From assembly GCF_000732535.1 (NCBI RefSeq), contig NZ_APNK01000014.1:27185-91184 (forward strand): DNA of 64,000 nt, read 5' to 3'. Positions within the stretch are counted from its first letter, which is position 1, and every line of letters starts with the position of its first letter. Shown here in pieces: positions 7,784-16,633 of the stretch. The position numbers were made by a program, and so were the translations under genes. The stretch is from Salinisphaera hydrothermalis C41B8 (lineage in GTDB: Bacteria; Pseudomonadota; Gammaproteobacteria; Nevskiales; Salinisphaeraceae). The notes beneath the pieces are model-generated. The model was given only the letters and a program-made list of their open reading frames with translations. It was not told the origin of the DNA and searched no databases.

Positions 7784-8254
7784 ATGTCACGACCTGCCCG
7801 GTTTGTCGCCGCGCTGTCGGTTCTATGGATCTGTGGATTGTCCGGCTGTGCCCAAACCTCGGCGGGCGGCACAACCGTCGACACTTCGCCCGCCTCGCCC
7901 AGGGTGGCAACGTTGCCGTTGCACGAGGGCACTTTCGTTACCGAAGACTCATCCTGCGGCGATCCGCCGTTGGCGGCGTTGCTGGTATATAACGGCCAGG
8001 GTTTTGACGGCGCGCATTCGCATGCCTGCCGAGCGCACGTGGTGAAACGCCGCGGAAATCTCGTGACGCTTGCCAATAGTTGTATCGACGCCGGGGTCGG
8101 TGAGGCGCCACGTACGACCATGCCCCTGACGATCAAGCTGATCGATGCCGATCATTTCGCCGTGGATTCGAAGGCAGGCGACGTAACCTATCGACGTTGT
8201 CCGGCGGATCAGCTGCCGCCCAGCCTCCGGCAGCGTGCATCGGCCGAGAACTGA
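7784..8254 (+). CDS. Putative lipoprotein of unknown function
   Basis: 156 residues. N-terminal signal peptide with lipobox LSGC (Cys at about residue 23), followed by a Thr/Ser/Pro linker and a small domain with paired cysteines (SSCGDPP, HSHACRAHV, ANSCIDAG, YRRCPAD). I do not recognise the family; the four cysteines suggest two disulfides in the periplasm. The start at 7784 is preceded by AAGGA at about 6 bases; the ATG at 7778 overlaps that site. Monocistronic. Confidence 0.7.
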   Translation: MSRPARFVAALSVLWICGLSGCAQTSAGGTTVDTSPASPRVATLPLHEGTFVTEDSSCGDPPLAALLVYNGQGFDGAHSHACRAHVVKRRGNLVTLANSCIDAGVGEAPRTTMPLTIKLIDADHFAVDSKAGDVTYRRCPADQLPPSLRQRASAEN

Positions 8255-8431
8255 CGCCCGGCCGTCATATATCCTGAGACGAAGCGCTGATCGAATACGC
8301 CGCGATCATTGAATACCCGCCGCGGATTCAATTCCGAGCCTGTAACCGAGGTGAACGTGGGTTCTCGGCGCGCTGCGGTCACGACCGCGAGGCGGATGGC
8401 TTCCTCTTTATCGCTGCATGGCCCGTAGCCT
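8255..8431 (+). other. Short gap before repeat element 1
   Basis: 177 bases with no protein-like frame and no hairpin I can defend. It ends GTAGCCT directly against the repeat element. Confidence 0.3.
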
Positions 8432-8716
8432 AGGGTCTGTTGAGGTTTCGTGCGGGTCCGCGCCAAGCGCTGTTTTGCGGCAAGACGAGGCGTAGCGAAC
8501 GTGGCGTAGTTGTTCTACGCGAGAGAGCTATAGCGCTGGATTGCCGCAAAACAGCGCTTGTCCCTTCGGGTTGGGCCGCCCATAAAAAATTAACTAGGGG
8601 CGCCCGGCGGCGTTGCGAGTCTGGGTCGTGGCACGCCACGACGCGGCGACTCACGCCTTGCCGGTCACGATTTGCGGACGCCAACGCGGCGCTCGCACGA
8701 AACCTCAACAGACCCT
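8432..8716 (+). mobile_element. Folded non-autonomous repeat element, copy 1 (285 bp)
   Basis: Terminal inverted repeats AGGGTCTGTTGAGG...CCTCAACAGACCCT, extending inward to TTTCGTGCG/CGCACGAAA. Inside, arm 1 pairs GCGCTGTTTTGCGGCAA with TTGCCGCAAAACAGCGC and contains GCGTAGTTGTTCTACGC. Arm 2 contains GCGAGTC...GACTCRC-like and GTCGTGGC/GCCACGAC pairs. No coding capacity; frames through it are Arg-rich artefacts. No clear target duplication: host flanks are GCCT and AAGG. It abuts the stop codon of the Gln-rich gene. Carries the variant CATAAAAAATTAACTAGGGG between the arms. Confidence 0.85.
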
Positions 8717-9137
8717 AAGGCGTTCGGCTTCGCTGTTGTTCCCGTAACTGTTGCTGCTGTAGCCGTTGTTGCTCGCCGCGCTGCTGGAGTTGCAATTGCG
8801 AGCGCTGTAGCTGTTGCTGGTTCTGCAGCGTGTTTTGGCGCGCTTGCTGTTCAAGGCTCGGCGGGCCCGAGAACGAATGCTGTTGCAGCTGCAGCTGTTG
8901 GCGTTCGTGGGCTTGCTGGCGTTCCAGGCTTTGGGATTGCATCTGCTGGCGGCGGTTCAGTTGCTGTTGTTGCCGCGTCTGCTGTTGTGTAAGTACTTGA
9001 TGGGGTGCCGTGTCGCGCTGAGGCGGCGTGGTATCACCCGATAAGCCTGCCGCTGATGCAACCGATGCAATGGCGGGGAAGATAAGACCGATTGCGGCTA
9101 TCGCCAGTCCGTGACGACGTTTCCGATAAAGCTTCAT
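8715..9137 (-). CDS. Gln-rich exported protein of unknown function
   Basis: 140 residues from the ATG at 9137. The basic N-terminus MKLYRKRRHGLAIAAIG and the run to SVASAAG form a signal peptide. The rest is almost only Gln, Arg, Leu and Ser in QQQ-rich runs and should be a long helix or disordered. No enzyme domain. The upstream extension to 9179 lacks support. The stop TAG is shared with the junction of repeat element 1, but removing the element would leave a TAG there too, so the protein is probably not truncated. Confidence 0.65.
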   Translation of the reverse strand: MKLYRKRRHGLAIAAIGLIFPAIASVASAAGLSGDTTPPQRDTAPHQVLTQQQTRQQQQLNRRQQMQSQSLERQQAHERQQLQLQQHSFSGPPSLEQQARQNTLQNQQQLQRSQLQLQQRGEQQRLQQQQLREQQRSRTP

Positions 9138-9445
9138 TGCATCCACCTCTCGACGGTTCCAGTCATCGCTCGCTGGCATTGTTTTTCGGAATAAGTATTT
9201 CTACTTAAATTTGGAGCCGGACTCTTCAAGCACAATAGGGCCTGGCTCGGGGGCAAACAGACAAGCACGAAGTCATGTGCATGGGTACGGAGTCGACGAT
9301 CCTGCTGATGCGCCGTATGACGTGTCGGCGTCTTACGGATTCAAGCGGTTGAGACACGTACTGTCGTCGCTTATGGGAGGAGAAAAGAGCCACAAGCTCG
9401 AACCTCGAATGCTCCGTTGGCCTTGGCATCTTGTCTGTAGTTCGC

Positions 9446-10759
9446 ATGAAGATAGAACAGTCAAACATCAAGGCTCGACCTCACCTCGCGCTGCTCCTGG
9501 ATAACCTGACAACGGGCGGGGTTCAGCGCGTCATACTTTCGCTGGCCGAAAAGCTTGCGAATATGGGGTATCGCATCGACCTACTGGTGTGCGACACCCC
9601 GGTCGCGACCGACATGGCGGTTCCGGCCAATATCGCGGTTATTGAGCTTACGAAATCCCGCAAGATCGCCCGCATGGGCCAGATTGCATGTGGCCAAGGA
9701 TGGCAGACTTCACGTTATACGTTGCTGCCCGTTCCGGCGTTGCGTCGCGCGTTGCGGTTTCTGGGCTCGCTTGAGCGATATCTGCGGCAGGCCCGGCCGG
9801 CGGCGTTGCTTTCACCCAAACCCGCTCTGAATGTGCTGGCGATTCTGGCGCGCGAGCGCGCCGATTGGTCGGGCCGGGTGGTCGTCTCGGAGCACACCCA
9901 GTTTACCGGCGGTCAGGCCTGGGAAGCATTGGCGACGGTCGCGGCCGCGACGTATCGACGTGCCGACGCCGTTACCGCTGTATCCGAAGGGGTCGCGTCG
10001 AATCTCGCCGCGACGATCGGGCTCAGCCCCGATCGCATCACCACGATTTACAATCCCGTGGATATTGCGTCTATTCGGGCCTCGAGCGGCGCCGAGATCG
10101 ATCGGCCCTGGCCGACGGATGCGCACGCATGCGAGATGATTCTGGGCGTCGGCGAGCTGACCGAGAGAAAAGACTTCGCCACGCTGGTCCGGGCATTTGC
10201 CCGAGTACGCGCGCAACGCCCCTGTCGCCTCGTTCTTCTGGGCGATGGGCCCGAGCGTGACCGGCTCACGGAATTGAGTCGCGATTTGCGGATCGAATCC
10301 GACGTCTATATGCCGGGCGCGCAAAAGAATGTGTATGCCTGGATGGCATGCGCCAACGTTCTGGTGTCGTCGTCGCGGCGTGAAGGCTTCGGCATGGTTC
10401 TCGCCGAGGCACTCGCGGTAGGCTGCCCGGTCGTGAGCACGGCGTGTCCGAGCGGGCCGGCGGAAGTGCTGCGCGACGGGCGCGATGGCCGGCTTGTTCC
10501 GGTGGGCGACGATCACGCGCTCGCCGCTGCTATCGTGGCTACGCTGGAGCGGCCGCCGGATCCGGCAGATCTTCGAAAACGGGCCGCCGATTTTTCCATG
10601 GACACGGCAGCTCGCGCTTATCTCAATCTCTTGTTGCCGAGTTACGACGAACTCCCACGACCAGACACGGGCGAACGTTTGGCTCGATCAACGCTCACTT
10701 TTCCCGATCAAGGATGCCCGCGGCACGCAGACCATGTCGACCCTTCGCCTACTGAATAA
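9446..10759 (+). CDS. Group 1 glycosyltransferase (GT4 family)
   Basis: 437 residues from the ATG at 9446 (the TTG at 9431 is weaker). GT-B fold: N-terminal LLLDNLTTGGVQRVILSLAE acceptor-side loop, central AVSEGVASNL and IYNPVD, donor-side VGELTERKDF and LVLLGDGPER, and the E-x7-E pair in SRREGFGMVLAEALAVGCPVV. Retaining transfer of a sugar from a nucleotide sugar to a glycan or lipid-linked acceptor is expected; the substrate is unknown. It overlaps the next gene by 26 bases, so the two form an operon, probably for surface polysaccharide or glycolipid. Confidence 0.9.
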   Translation: MKIEQSNIKARPHLALLLDNLTTGGVQRVILSLAEKLANMGYRIDLLVCDTPVATDMAVPANIAVIELTKSRKIARMGQIACGQGWQTSRYTLLPVPALRRALRFLGSLERYLRQARPAALLSPKPALNVLAILARERADWSGRVVVSEHTQFTGGQAWEALATVAAATYRRADAVTAVSEGVASNLAATIGLSPDRITTIYNPVDIASIRASSGAEIDRPWPTDAHACEMILGVGELTERKDFATLVRAFARVRAQRPCRLVLLGDGPERDRLTELSRDLRIESDVYMPGAQKNVYAWMACANVLVSSSRREGFGMVLAEALAVGCPVVSTACPSGPAEVLRDGRDGRLVPVGDDHALAAAIVATLERPPDPADLRKRAADFSMDTAARAYLNLLLPSYDELPRPDTGERLARSTLTFPDQGCPRHADHVDPSPTE

Positions 10760-11423
10760 GCTGATCAAACCCTTCCGCTATGAAATTTCACGCATCGACG
10801 AGTTCGAGAAAGCTATACGGAAGACGCTGAGAAAACAGGAACAGTTCTACTTCGTGCAGGTCGGCGCCAACGACGGCGTTCATTTCGATAATCTGTTCGC
10901 GCTGGTATCCAACGACAAATGCCGCGGGCTCGTGGTCGAGCCTCTTGAATATTATTTCGAGAAACTGGAACGGCATTACGCCGGTTTTCCCAACATTCAG
11001 CCGATTCGTTGCGCCATACATGAATCGGAGTCCACGGCGGTGGTCTACCATATCGACCCGGATAGCCTGGACTCGTTCCCGCCCTGGTTCGCGGGGCTAG
11101 GTTCGTTCGACCGCGAGCACTTGATTCGAGCCGGCGTTGCGCCGGAACAGATCGCTGCCGAGCAGGTCGATTGCATGCCGCTGACGCGGCTGATCGAGGA
11201 CTATCGGCTGCCCCGTGTGGATCTGCTGCAGATCGATACCGAGGGTTACGACGCCGAAATCGTAAAATCCATCGACTTCCAGCAATATCCGCCCCGGATC
11301 ATCAAATACGAACAGACCCATCTGTCGCCGGCGGACGTACAAGACACGCGACGTCTTCTGCGCGACAACGGCTATCGCGTCCTAACACAAGGCAACGATT
11401 GCGTCGCGCTGAGACTTGAGTGA
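10734..11423 (+). CDS. FkbM-family SAM-dependent methyltransferase
   Basis: 229 residues from the ATG at 10734 (MSTLRLLNKLIKPF). SAM-binding motif VQVGANDG at about 41-48, acidic end of strand 2 in GLVVEPLEYYF, and the family's LLQIDTEGYDAEIVKSIDF and PRIIKYEQTHLS. FkbM enzymes O-methylate sugars or polyketides. The overlap with the upstream glycosyltransferase suggests methylation of the sugar that enzyme adds or of the same glycan. A longer frame back to 10485 is a shadow inside the glycosyltransferase. Confidence 0.9.
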   Translation: MSTLRLLNKLIKPFRYEISRIDEFEKAIRKTLRKQEQFYFVQVGANDGVHFDNLFALVSNDKCRGLVVEPLEYYFEKLERHYAGFPNIQPIRCAIHESESTAVVYHIDPDSLDSFPPWFAGLGSFDREHLIRAGVAPEQIAAEQVDCMPLTRLIEDYRLPRVDLLQIDTEGYDAEIVKSIDFQQYPPRIIKYEQTHLSPADVQDTRRLLRDNGYRVLTQGNDCVALRLE

Positions 11424-11474
11424 CCGCGCCAGGCCGGCCGCGATGCGCTGGGATGGATCGAGAGGCCGTGCTGT

Positions 11475-12161
11475 TCAACGATCGACCGCGAACGCAAACG
11501 CGGCGTCGCACTGCAGGGTCAGAGGATCGAGCAATGGCAAGGGACTGGTTTCGGCATTCGTTGCCGCGGGCAACTCGGTGCAGGCGAGTACCGCTGCGTC
11601 ACAGTTGGCATGACGCGACAGAAGATGCTGGAAGTAAGCCTCGGCGTCATTGGGCGTGTGGCCTGCCGAGATGGCCGACTGGATGTGCTGAATGCGGGCG
11701 CGCTCCTCGGCTGCGGGTATATCGACCGTCAGGCCTGCCGCCTCGAGGCGCCCAGCGTAGTAGCCGTTTTCCATCGTGAACTGTGTCCCGAGCAGCAGGA
11801 CACGATCGTAACCGCGGTCGATGGCGACACGCGCTGTTTCGTCGACGATATGGATGATCGGAACATCGGTTGGCCAGCGGTCCGCCAACTCGTCGATCGC
11901 TCGATGCAGCGTATTACAGCAGACCACCACGCAGTCGGGGCGCATCGCGAACAGTTCGGCGAGTTCCGGTTCGAACAGCCGGAGCACGCCGGGCCAATCG
12001 GTCCCGTAGCAATCGATGAAAGGCGCGTAGTCGATGCTTTTGAGCAGCAACCGAGCGGAATGCCGCGGGCCGAATTCGCGCTGCGCGAGCTGGTTGAGAT
12101 ACCGGTAATACTCGAGGGTCGACGGCCAGGCCGTGCCGCCCGGAAGACCGATGGTTTTCAT
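11475..12161 (-). CDS. Aspartate/glutamate racemase family protein
   Basis: 228 residues. Two-Cys racemase fold: KTIGLPGGTAWPSTLEYYR N-terminus, first catalytic Cys in VVVCCNTLHRA (C82) and second in VLACTELP (C194). Interconverts L- and D-forms of Asp, Glu or another amino acid without PLP; the specificity is not deducible. Similar to YgeA-type broad-specificity racemases. It points toward the convergent fkbM gene with a 51-base gap. Start ATG at 12161. Confidence 0.85.
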   Translation of the reverse strand: MKTIGLPGGTAWPSTLEYYRYLNQLAQREFGPRHSARLLLKSIDYAPFIDCYGTDWPGVLRLFEPELAELFAMRPDCVVVCCNTLHRAIDELADRWPTDVPIIHIVDETARVAIDRGYDRVLLLGTQFTMENGYYAGRLEAAGLTVDIPAAEERARIQHIQSAISAGHTPNDAEAYFQHLLSRHANCDAAVLACTELPAATNAETSPLPLLDPLTLQCDAAFAFAVDR

Positions 12162-12272
12162 GAGGATAATCGGGTTTTCACGGGTTGCGGCTCGGCAGCC
12201 GGCGTCGAACGAGCGATGGTGGCTCGCCAGCCCTTAACCGTACAACAACGCACGCAAACCGAGCATGAGACG

Positions 12273-12300
12273 AAAAAAAGGCCGCATTAACTGCGGCCTC
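12273..12300 (-). terminator. Terminator of the YjfB-like gene
   Basis: On the minus strand AGGCCGCAGT-TA-ATGCGGCCT followed by a run of seven T. It lies 33 bases after the stop of the minus-strand gene at 12333-12539. Confidence 0.8.
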
Positions 12301-12332
12301 TATCGTTTCAAAAACATACGGCCGAATCGCCG

Positions 12333-12539
12333 TCAGGCGTAGGTATTGATCTGCGTACCGATCGATCCGGTGGTGGCCAGTGCCGGCTGCGTTTCCAGCG
12401 ACGACATGAGCTGGCTCATCTGCGAGGCCTGACTGTTAAGCGATTTGCGCAGCAGGTTGGCCTGCACATCCTGGTTCTGGTTGTGTTGTTGCAACGCCAT
12501 GGCGGTGCTGACGGTCGAGTTCACACTTCCTGCGTCCAT
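12333..12539 (-). CDS. YjfB-like putative motility protein
   Basis: 68 residues, MDAGSVNSTVSTAMALQQHN...QVQANLLRKSLNSQ-type helix and a C-terminal GSIGTQINTYA. This matches the small YjfB family (putative motility protein), whose C-terminal G-x-x-(I/V)-(N/D) end resembles flagellin-like tails. No signal peptide. Monocistronic with its own terminator. The functional name rests on family similarity only; no flagellar gene is nearby. Confidence 0.7.
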   Translation of the reverse strand: MDAGSVNSTVSTAMALQQHNQNQDVQANLLRKSLNSQASQMSQLMSSLETQPALATTGSIGTQINTYA

Positions 12540-12746
12540 GCGAGATTCTCCAAGTCCGGAAAATAAGAACCGGATTCGCTATATCGGCCGGCGGTCGGCG
12601 GACTTTAGGCACCGGTTGATGCGTTTACCGTGAGCGTTCTCCCCGCCGCGTCGTCGAGTCGACCCCGCGGCCGGGGCGCCCCGCGTTATCCTGACTACCC
12701 ACGCCTCGCAATACGAGGCCTATCAATTTTCGTAAAGGAGCGCCCA

Positions 12747-14771
12747 ATGCGCTGGAACATCCCCGCTGACAGGATGCCCATGGCGGCGAGTGGTGACGCC
12801 GCCGCCGGTGGTGTCCGTGATGTGCCTTTGATCGAACGCGAGCGGTTGTTCGGCAACCCGAGCCGTATTCAGGGGCGGCTGAGCCCGGACGGCCGCTGGT
12901 TGTCGTGGATCGCGCCGTCCAACGATGTGCTGAACCTCTGGGTTGCGCCGGCCGACCGTCCCGATGAAGCCCGCGCGTTGACGGACGAGCGCGTTCGTCC
13001 GATCCGCAGCTATTTCTGGTCGCCGGACAGCCGTCAGCTGTTGTTCGTGAACGATCAGGGCGGCGACGAGAACTTCCGCCTGTTCGGCGTGGACGTGGAA
13101 AGCGCCACCCAGCGCACGCTCACGCCACAGGAAGGCGTGCGGGTCCAGATGTTCGGCGTCAGCCGGCACGTGCGCGACCATATCGTCGTCGGCATCAACG
13201 ATCGCGATCCGCGCTGGCACGATGTCTATCGTCTGGATCTGGACAGCGGCGCGCTGACGCTGGCGATGCAGAACGACGGGTACGGCGGTTTTCTGGTGGA
13301 TGAGAGCCTCGAGATCCGGCTGGCGCAGCGCCCGCGCGAGGACGGCGGCGAGGATTTCTTCCGCGTGCAGGACGGCATGGTGGAAGACGAGCCGTTCGCC
13401 CGCATCAGCTTCGAGGACAGCGCCAACACCGGCCCGGCCGGTTTCACTCGCGACGGCAACACGCTGTACTGGATCGACAGTCGCGGCCGCGATACCGCCG
13501 CCCTCGTGGCCCAGAATCTCGACACCGGCGAAATGCACGAGATCGCCGCGTCGCCGAAGGCCGACGTGACTGGCGTGATGGCCGATCCGGACACCCACGA
13601 AATCCAGGCCTGGGCGGTGGATTATCTGCGCACCGAATGGCACGTGATCGACCCGGCCATCGGCGACGATCTGGCGTTTCTGGACGGCGAGCTCGAAGGC
13701 GACGTACACGTCACCTCGCGCACCGACGACGATCGGCGCTGGGTGGTGGTCAACGACCCGGTCACGGCGCCGCCGATCACGCATCTCTACGATCGCGATC
13801 GCCGCACGCTCACGACGTTGTTCGTTAGCCGTCCGGAGCTGGTCGGCGCGCCGCTGGCCGGCATGACGCCGCTGGAAATCACCGCGCGCGACGGGCTCAC
13901 GCTCACCGCGTATCTCACCTTGCCGCATGGCAGCGGCGCCGACGGCTTTACCACGCCGGATCGGCCGCTGCCGATGGTGCTGCTGGTCCACGGCGGCCCC
14001 TGGGCACGCGACGACTACGGCAGCAACCCATACCACCAGTGGCTGGCCAATCGCGGCTATGCCGTGTTGTCGGTCAACTATCGCGGCTCGACCGGTTTCG
14101 GCAAATCCTTCACCGCCGCCGGCGACGGCGAGTGGGGCGCGGCCATGCACGACGACCTGATCGACGCCGTCAACTGGGCGGTCGAGCAGCGCGTGGCCGA
14201 TGCCAAGCGTGTGGCGATCATGGGCGGCTCCTACGGCGGCTATGCCGCGCTGGCCGGGCTGACGCTCACGCCGGAGACCTTTGCCTGCGGTGTGGATATC
14301 GTCGGCCCGTCGAACCTCAAAACGCTGCTGGACAGTATCCCGCCCTATTGGGAAGCCGGCCGCCGCCAGATGTACCGCCGCATGGCCGATCCCGAGACCG
14401 AGGCCGGTCAGGCCTGGCTCAGCGAGCGCTCGCCGCTGACCTATGCCGATCGCATCGTGCGGCCGTTGCTGATCGGTCAGGGCGCCAACGACCCGCGGGT
14501 GAAACAGGCCGAGAGCGACCAGATCGTGAATGCGATGGCCGAGAAATCGATCCCGGTCACCTACGTGCTGTTCCCCGACGAAGGCCACGGCTTCGCCCGC
14601 CCAGCCAACAATATCGCCTTCAATGCGATTATCGAGGCGTTCCTGGCGGAGTATCTCGGCGGCCGCGCCGAGCCGATCGACGACGCGCTCAAGCCGTCGA
14701 CGGCCACCGTGCCCCACGGCGCCGACTACGCGCCCGGGCTGGCCGCGGCCTTGCAGACCGCTATCGTCTGA
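12747..14771 (+). CDS. S9-family prolyl oligopeptidase-like serine peptidase
   Basis: 674 residues from the ATG at 12747, which has AAAGGAG 7 bases upstream. The first ~400 residues form a WD40-like beta-propeller (repeated SPDGRWLSWI, SPDSRQLLFV, FTRDGNTLYWI). The alpha/beta-hydrolase domain follows with HGGPWARDDYG, the nucleophile elbow GGSYGGY (S495), acid D582 in GANDPRVK and H614 in DEGHGF. No signal peptide, so probably cytosolic cleavage of short peptides (acylaminoacyl- or dipeptidyl-peptidase-like). Monocistronic. Confidence 0.9.
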   Translation: MRWNIPADRMPMAASGDAAAGGVRDVPLIERERLFGNPSRIQGRLSPDGRWLSWIAPSNDVLNLWVAPADRPDEARALTDERVRPIRSYFWSPDSRQLLFVNDQGGDENFRLFGVDVESATQRTLTPQEGVRVQMFGVSRHVRDHIVVGINDRDPRWHDVYRLDLDSGALTLAMQNDGYGGFLVDESLEIRLAQRPREDGGEDFFRVQDGMVEDEPFARISFEDSANTGPAGFTRDGNTLYWIDSRGRDTAALVAQNLDTGEMHEIAASPKADVTGVMADPDTHEIQAWAVDYLRTEWHVIDPAIGDDLAFLDGELEGDVHVTSRTDDDRRWVVVNDPVTAPPITHLYDRDRRTLTTLFVSRPELVGAPLAGMTPLEITARDGLTLTAYLTLPHGSGADGFTTPDRPLPMVLLVHGGPWARDDYGSNPYHQWLANRGYAVLSVNYRGSTGFGKSFTAAGDGEWGAAMHDDLIDAVNWAVEQRVADAKRVAIMGGSYGGYAALAGLTLTPETFACGVDIVGPSNLKTLLDSIPPYWEAGRRQMYRRMADPETEAGQAWLSERSPLTYADRIVRPLLIGQGANDPRVKQAESDQIVNAMAEKSIPVTYVLFPDEGHGFARPANNIAFNAIIEAFLAEYLGGRAEPIDDALKPSTATVPHGADYAPGLAAALQTAIV

Positions 14772-14899
14772 GCGGTGTCTGCGGGTGGTGCGGCGCCCGC
14801 AGCGCCCGGGATGTTGCCGCGGGCCCGGTTTTCAGGCGAGCGGGCCCAGCGAGGCGGCGTATCGTCGAATCGCGGGGGCGTCGTGCGTGCCGACGCCCC

Positions 14900-16078
14900 T
14901 CAGGCTCGCTGGCGTCGGCGATGATGGAGGAATGCGGGCAGCGTCAGGGTCAGCACACAGGCCAGGGTATACACGACGTGCAGCGCCGGGCTGCCCAGCG
15001 CCTCGACCCGGAAGCCGATACCCATGTCGAGATAGACGAGGAGCACCTGGAACGTGAATACCTGGATCGACGAGCGGCCGAGATAATCCAGCCACGGCAC
15101 CCGGGCCGTGCGCGGCACGAACCGCAACAGCCCGGCGGTGAGCACCAGCAGACCAAGCGTATCGAACAGTCGCAGCCAGCCCATCTTTGTGCTGTCGAGC
15201 GCCGAGTCCTGTGCAGAGAGCCCGATCGACAGCAGATCGTGGCGGGCCAGGCACAGGGCGCCGAGAAAAACGAGCAGCGCCAACCACGCCGAGGCGGGCA
15301 TCCGGCCGAGTGCACGCCGCACGGTGTCGCGATAACAGCCCAGTAGAAGCCCGAGCGTCCATAGCAGCTGCCAGCACAGCAGATTGAAATGGCCGGCCCG
15401 GTAGTCGCCGGCCAACAACGCGGTGAGTGGCCCGGCCGGATGCAGCAGGCTGCCGATTGCCCAGATACCCACACTCGCTGCCGCCACGAGCCCCGCATAG
15501 CCGCGCCGAATGCCCAACACGGCAAACGGCGTGACCAGTACGAACACCACGTACATGGGCAGAATGTCGAAATAAGCGGGCTGGTTGACCATCGCGAACG
15601 ACAGCAGATTCCAAACCCAAGGGTGATGGATGGTCCCGCCCAGATGCCAGTACACGCCGAGCCGCGGCAATAACCAGGTCAACCCGACGAGCAGCGCCAG
15701 CGCGGCAATGTAGTAGCGATAAATCAGGGCCGCGCGGCGGATCGAGGTACGGCGCAGCGTACGCAGGTCGGGTGCCCGCAGAACATACGCCAGCGCAAAC
15801 ATATAGCCGGACAGAAAGACGAAGCCTTCGGCCGCGGTCACGAATCCGAGCGGCGAATAGCTGATGGCATACAGCGGCCCGCCGAGATGGTCGATCGTCA
15901 TGATCACCAGCAACAAGCCGCGCAACGTGTCGATGCGATTGTCGCGCCCGGGGCGCCGATGCTCGCCGGGAACCTCGGGCTCACGAGCAGGGCGGTGTGC
16001 GCGACGCGGGTCCGTATTGCGCTCGTCGGGGGATCGCCACAATGCGTGGCCCACGGTCTGCAAGGACGGCTTCAACAC
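14900..16078 (-). CDS. OpgC-family membrane protein
   Basis: 392 residues with about ten membrane segments. The N-terminal cytosolic tail ends at NRIDTLRGLLLVIMTIDHLGG, followed by GFVFLSGYMFALAY, the OpgC/acyltransferase-3-like signature. OpgC succinylates osmoregulated periplasmic glucans at the inner membrane; the exact substrate here is unproven and no opgGH genes are in the window. The start is GTG at 16078; the first ~47 residues are Arg/Pro-rich and unsupported by the family, so the true start may lie nearer residue 45. Confidence 0.8.
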   Translation of the reverse strand: MLKPSLQTVGHALWRSPDERNTDPRRAHRPAREPEVPGEHRRPGRDNRIDTLRGLLLVIMTIDHLGGPLYAISYSPLGFVTAAEGFVFLSGYMFALAYVLRAPDLRTLRRTSIRRAALIYRYYIAALALLVGLTWLLPRLGVYWHLGGTIHHPWVWNLLSFAMVNQPAYFDILPMYVVFVLVTPFAVLGIRRGYAGLVAAASVGIWAIGSLLHPAGPLTALLAGDYRAGHFNLLCWQLLWTLGLLLGCYRDTVRRALGRMPASAWLALLVFLGALCLARHDLLSIGLSAQDSALDSTKMGWLRLFDTLGLLVLTAGLLRFVPRTARVPWLDYLGRSSIQVFTFQVLLVYLDMGIGFRVEALGSPALHVVYTLACVLTLTLPAFLHHRRRQRA

Positions 16079-16563
16079 AAGTGCTCCCCAAATATCCGCC
16101 GGGCAGTTCGCAACGGTTGTGCCACGCCCGGCGATGTCACGGCTTGGCGGCGACGCGACGGCTGTAAGTGCCTGTTGTCTCCAAGCGGCGCGAGCCGAGC
16201 CTGACCCGACGCCCCGCTCAAACCGGATCTGCGTCGCGAAAAGGGTTCTGGGCCGCCATGGCGATTGGCTTGCGACGTCATGAAGACCGACGGCCCTGGG
16301 ACGGATCGATTATTTAAAATCAATCGAATCAAGACGTTGAAAAATCACAGCTGGAATATACGGCGTCGATCCTGATGACAGCCGGAGGCCATTCTATGAT
16401 CGCGGGAGGCGAGATGCTCGATTGCTATACCCCTGTATAAGATGCTGAAAATAATAATTATTAGCAGCATATTAGTAAGCCGACACGCGGATCGTCACGC
16501 ACGTCGAAATGGCTTACAGAAGCGGCCTGCGCCCATGTCCGGTCGCTAAAACCAGCGATCCAT
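16079..16563. other. Gene-free stretch, partly AT-rich
   Basis: No convincing frame on either strand. The part 16300-16480 is AT-rich (AATAATAATTATTAG around 16446-16460) and could hold promoters for the leftward OpgC gene, but I cannot assign a -35/-10 pair. Confidence 0.4.
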
Positions 16564-16600
16564 GAAAAAAGCCTCCGCTGTCGAATCAACAGCGGAGGCT
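16564..16600 (-). terminator. Terminator of the split copper-binding gene
   Basis: Eleven-bp stem GCCTCCGCTGT/ACAGCGGAGGC, followed on the minus strand by TTTTTT. It lies 34 bases after the stop of the gene ending at 16634. Confidence 0.85.
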
Positions 16601-16633
16601 TGCGATCGGACGTGTATCCGAAGTCGAATCCGC

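Noticed and set aside
8432..8716. TA target duplication as in IS630/Tc1 elements
   Set aside because: Copy 1 can be read with TA on both sides, but copies 2, 4 and 5 have GA, CA or TT there, and clean removal of copy 2 restores the host gene without a duplication.
8430..8718. Long frames on both strands across repeat element 1 (and the same in the other copies)
   Set aside because: Arg/Ser-rich, change frame between copies and include the terminal repeats; they follow from high GC and inverted-repeat symmetry rather than coding.
12723..14717. 664-residue minus-strand frame opposite the S9 peptidase
   Set aside because: Antisense shadow caused by GC bias; the plus strand carries the full catalytic triad and a ribosome site.
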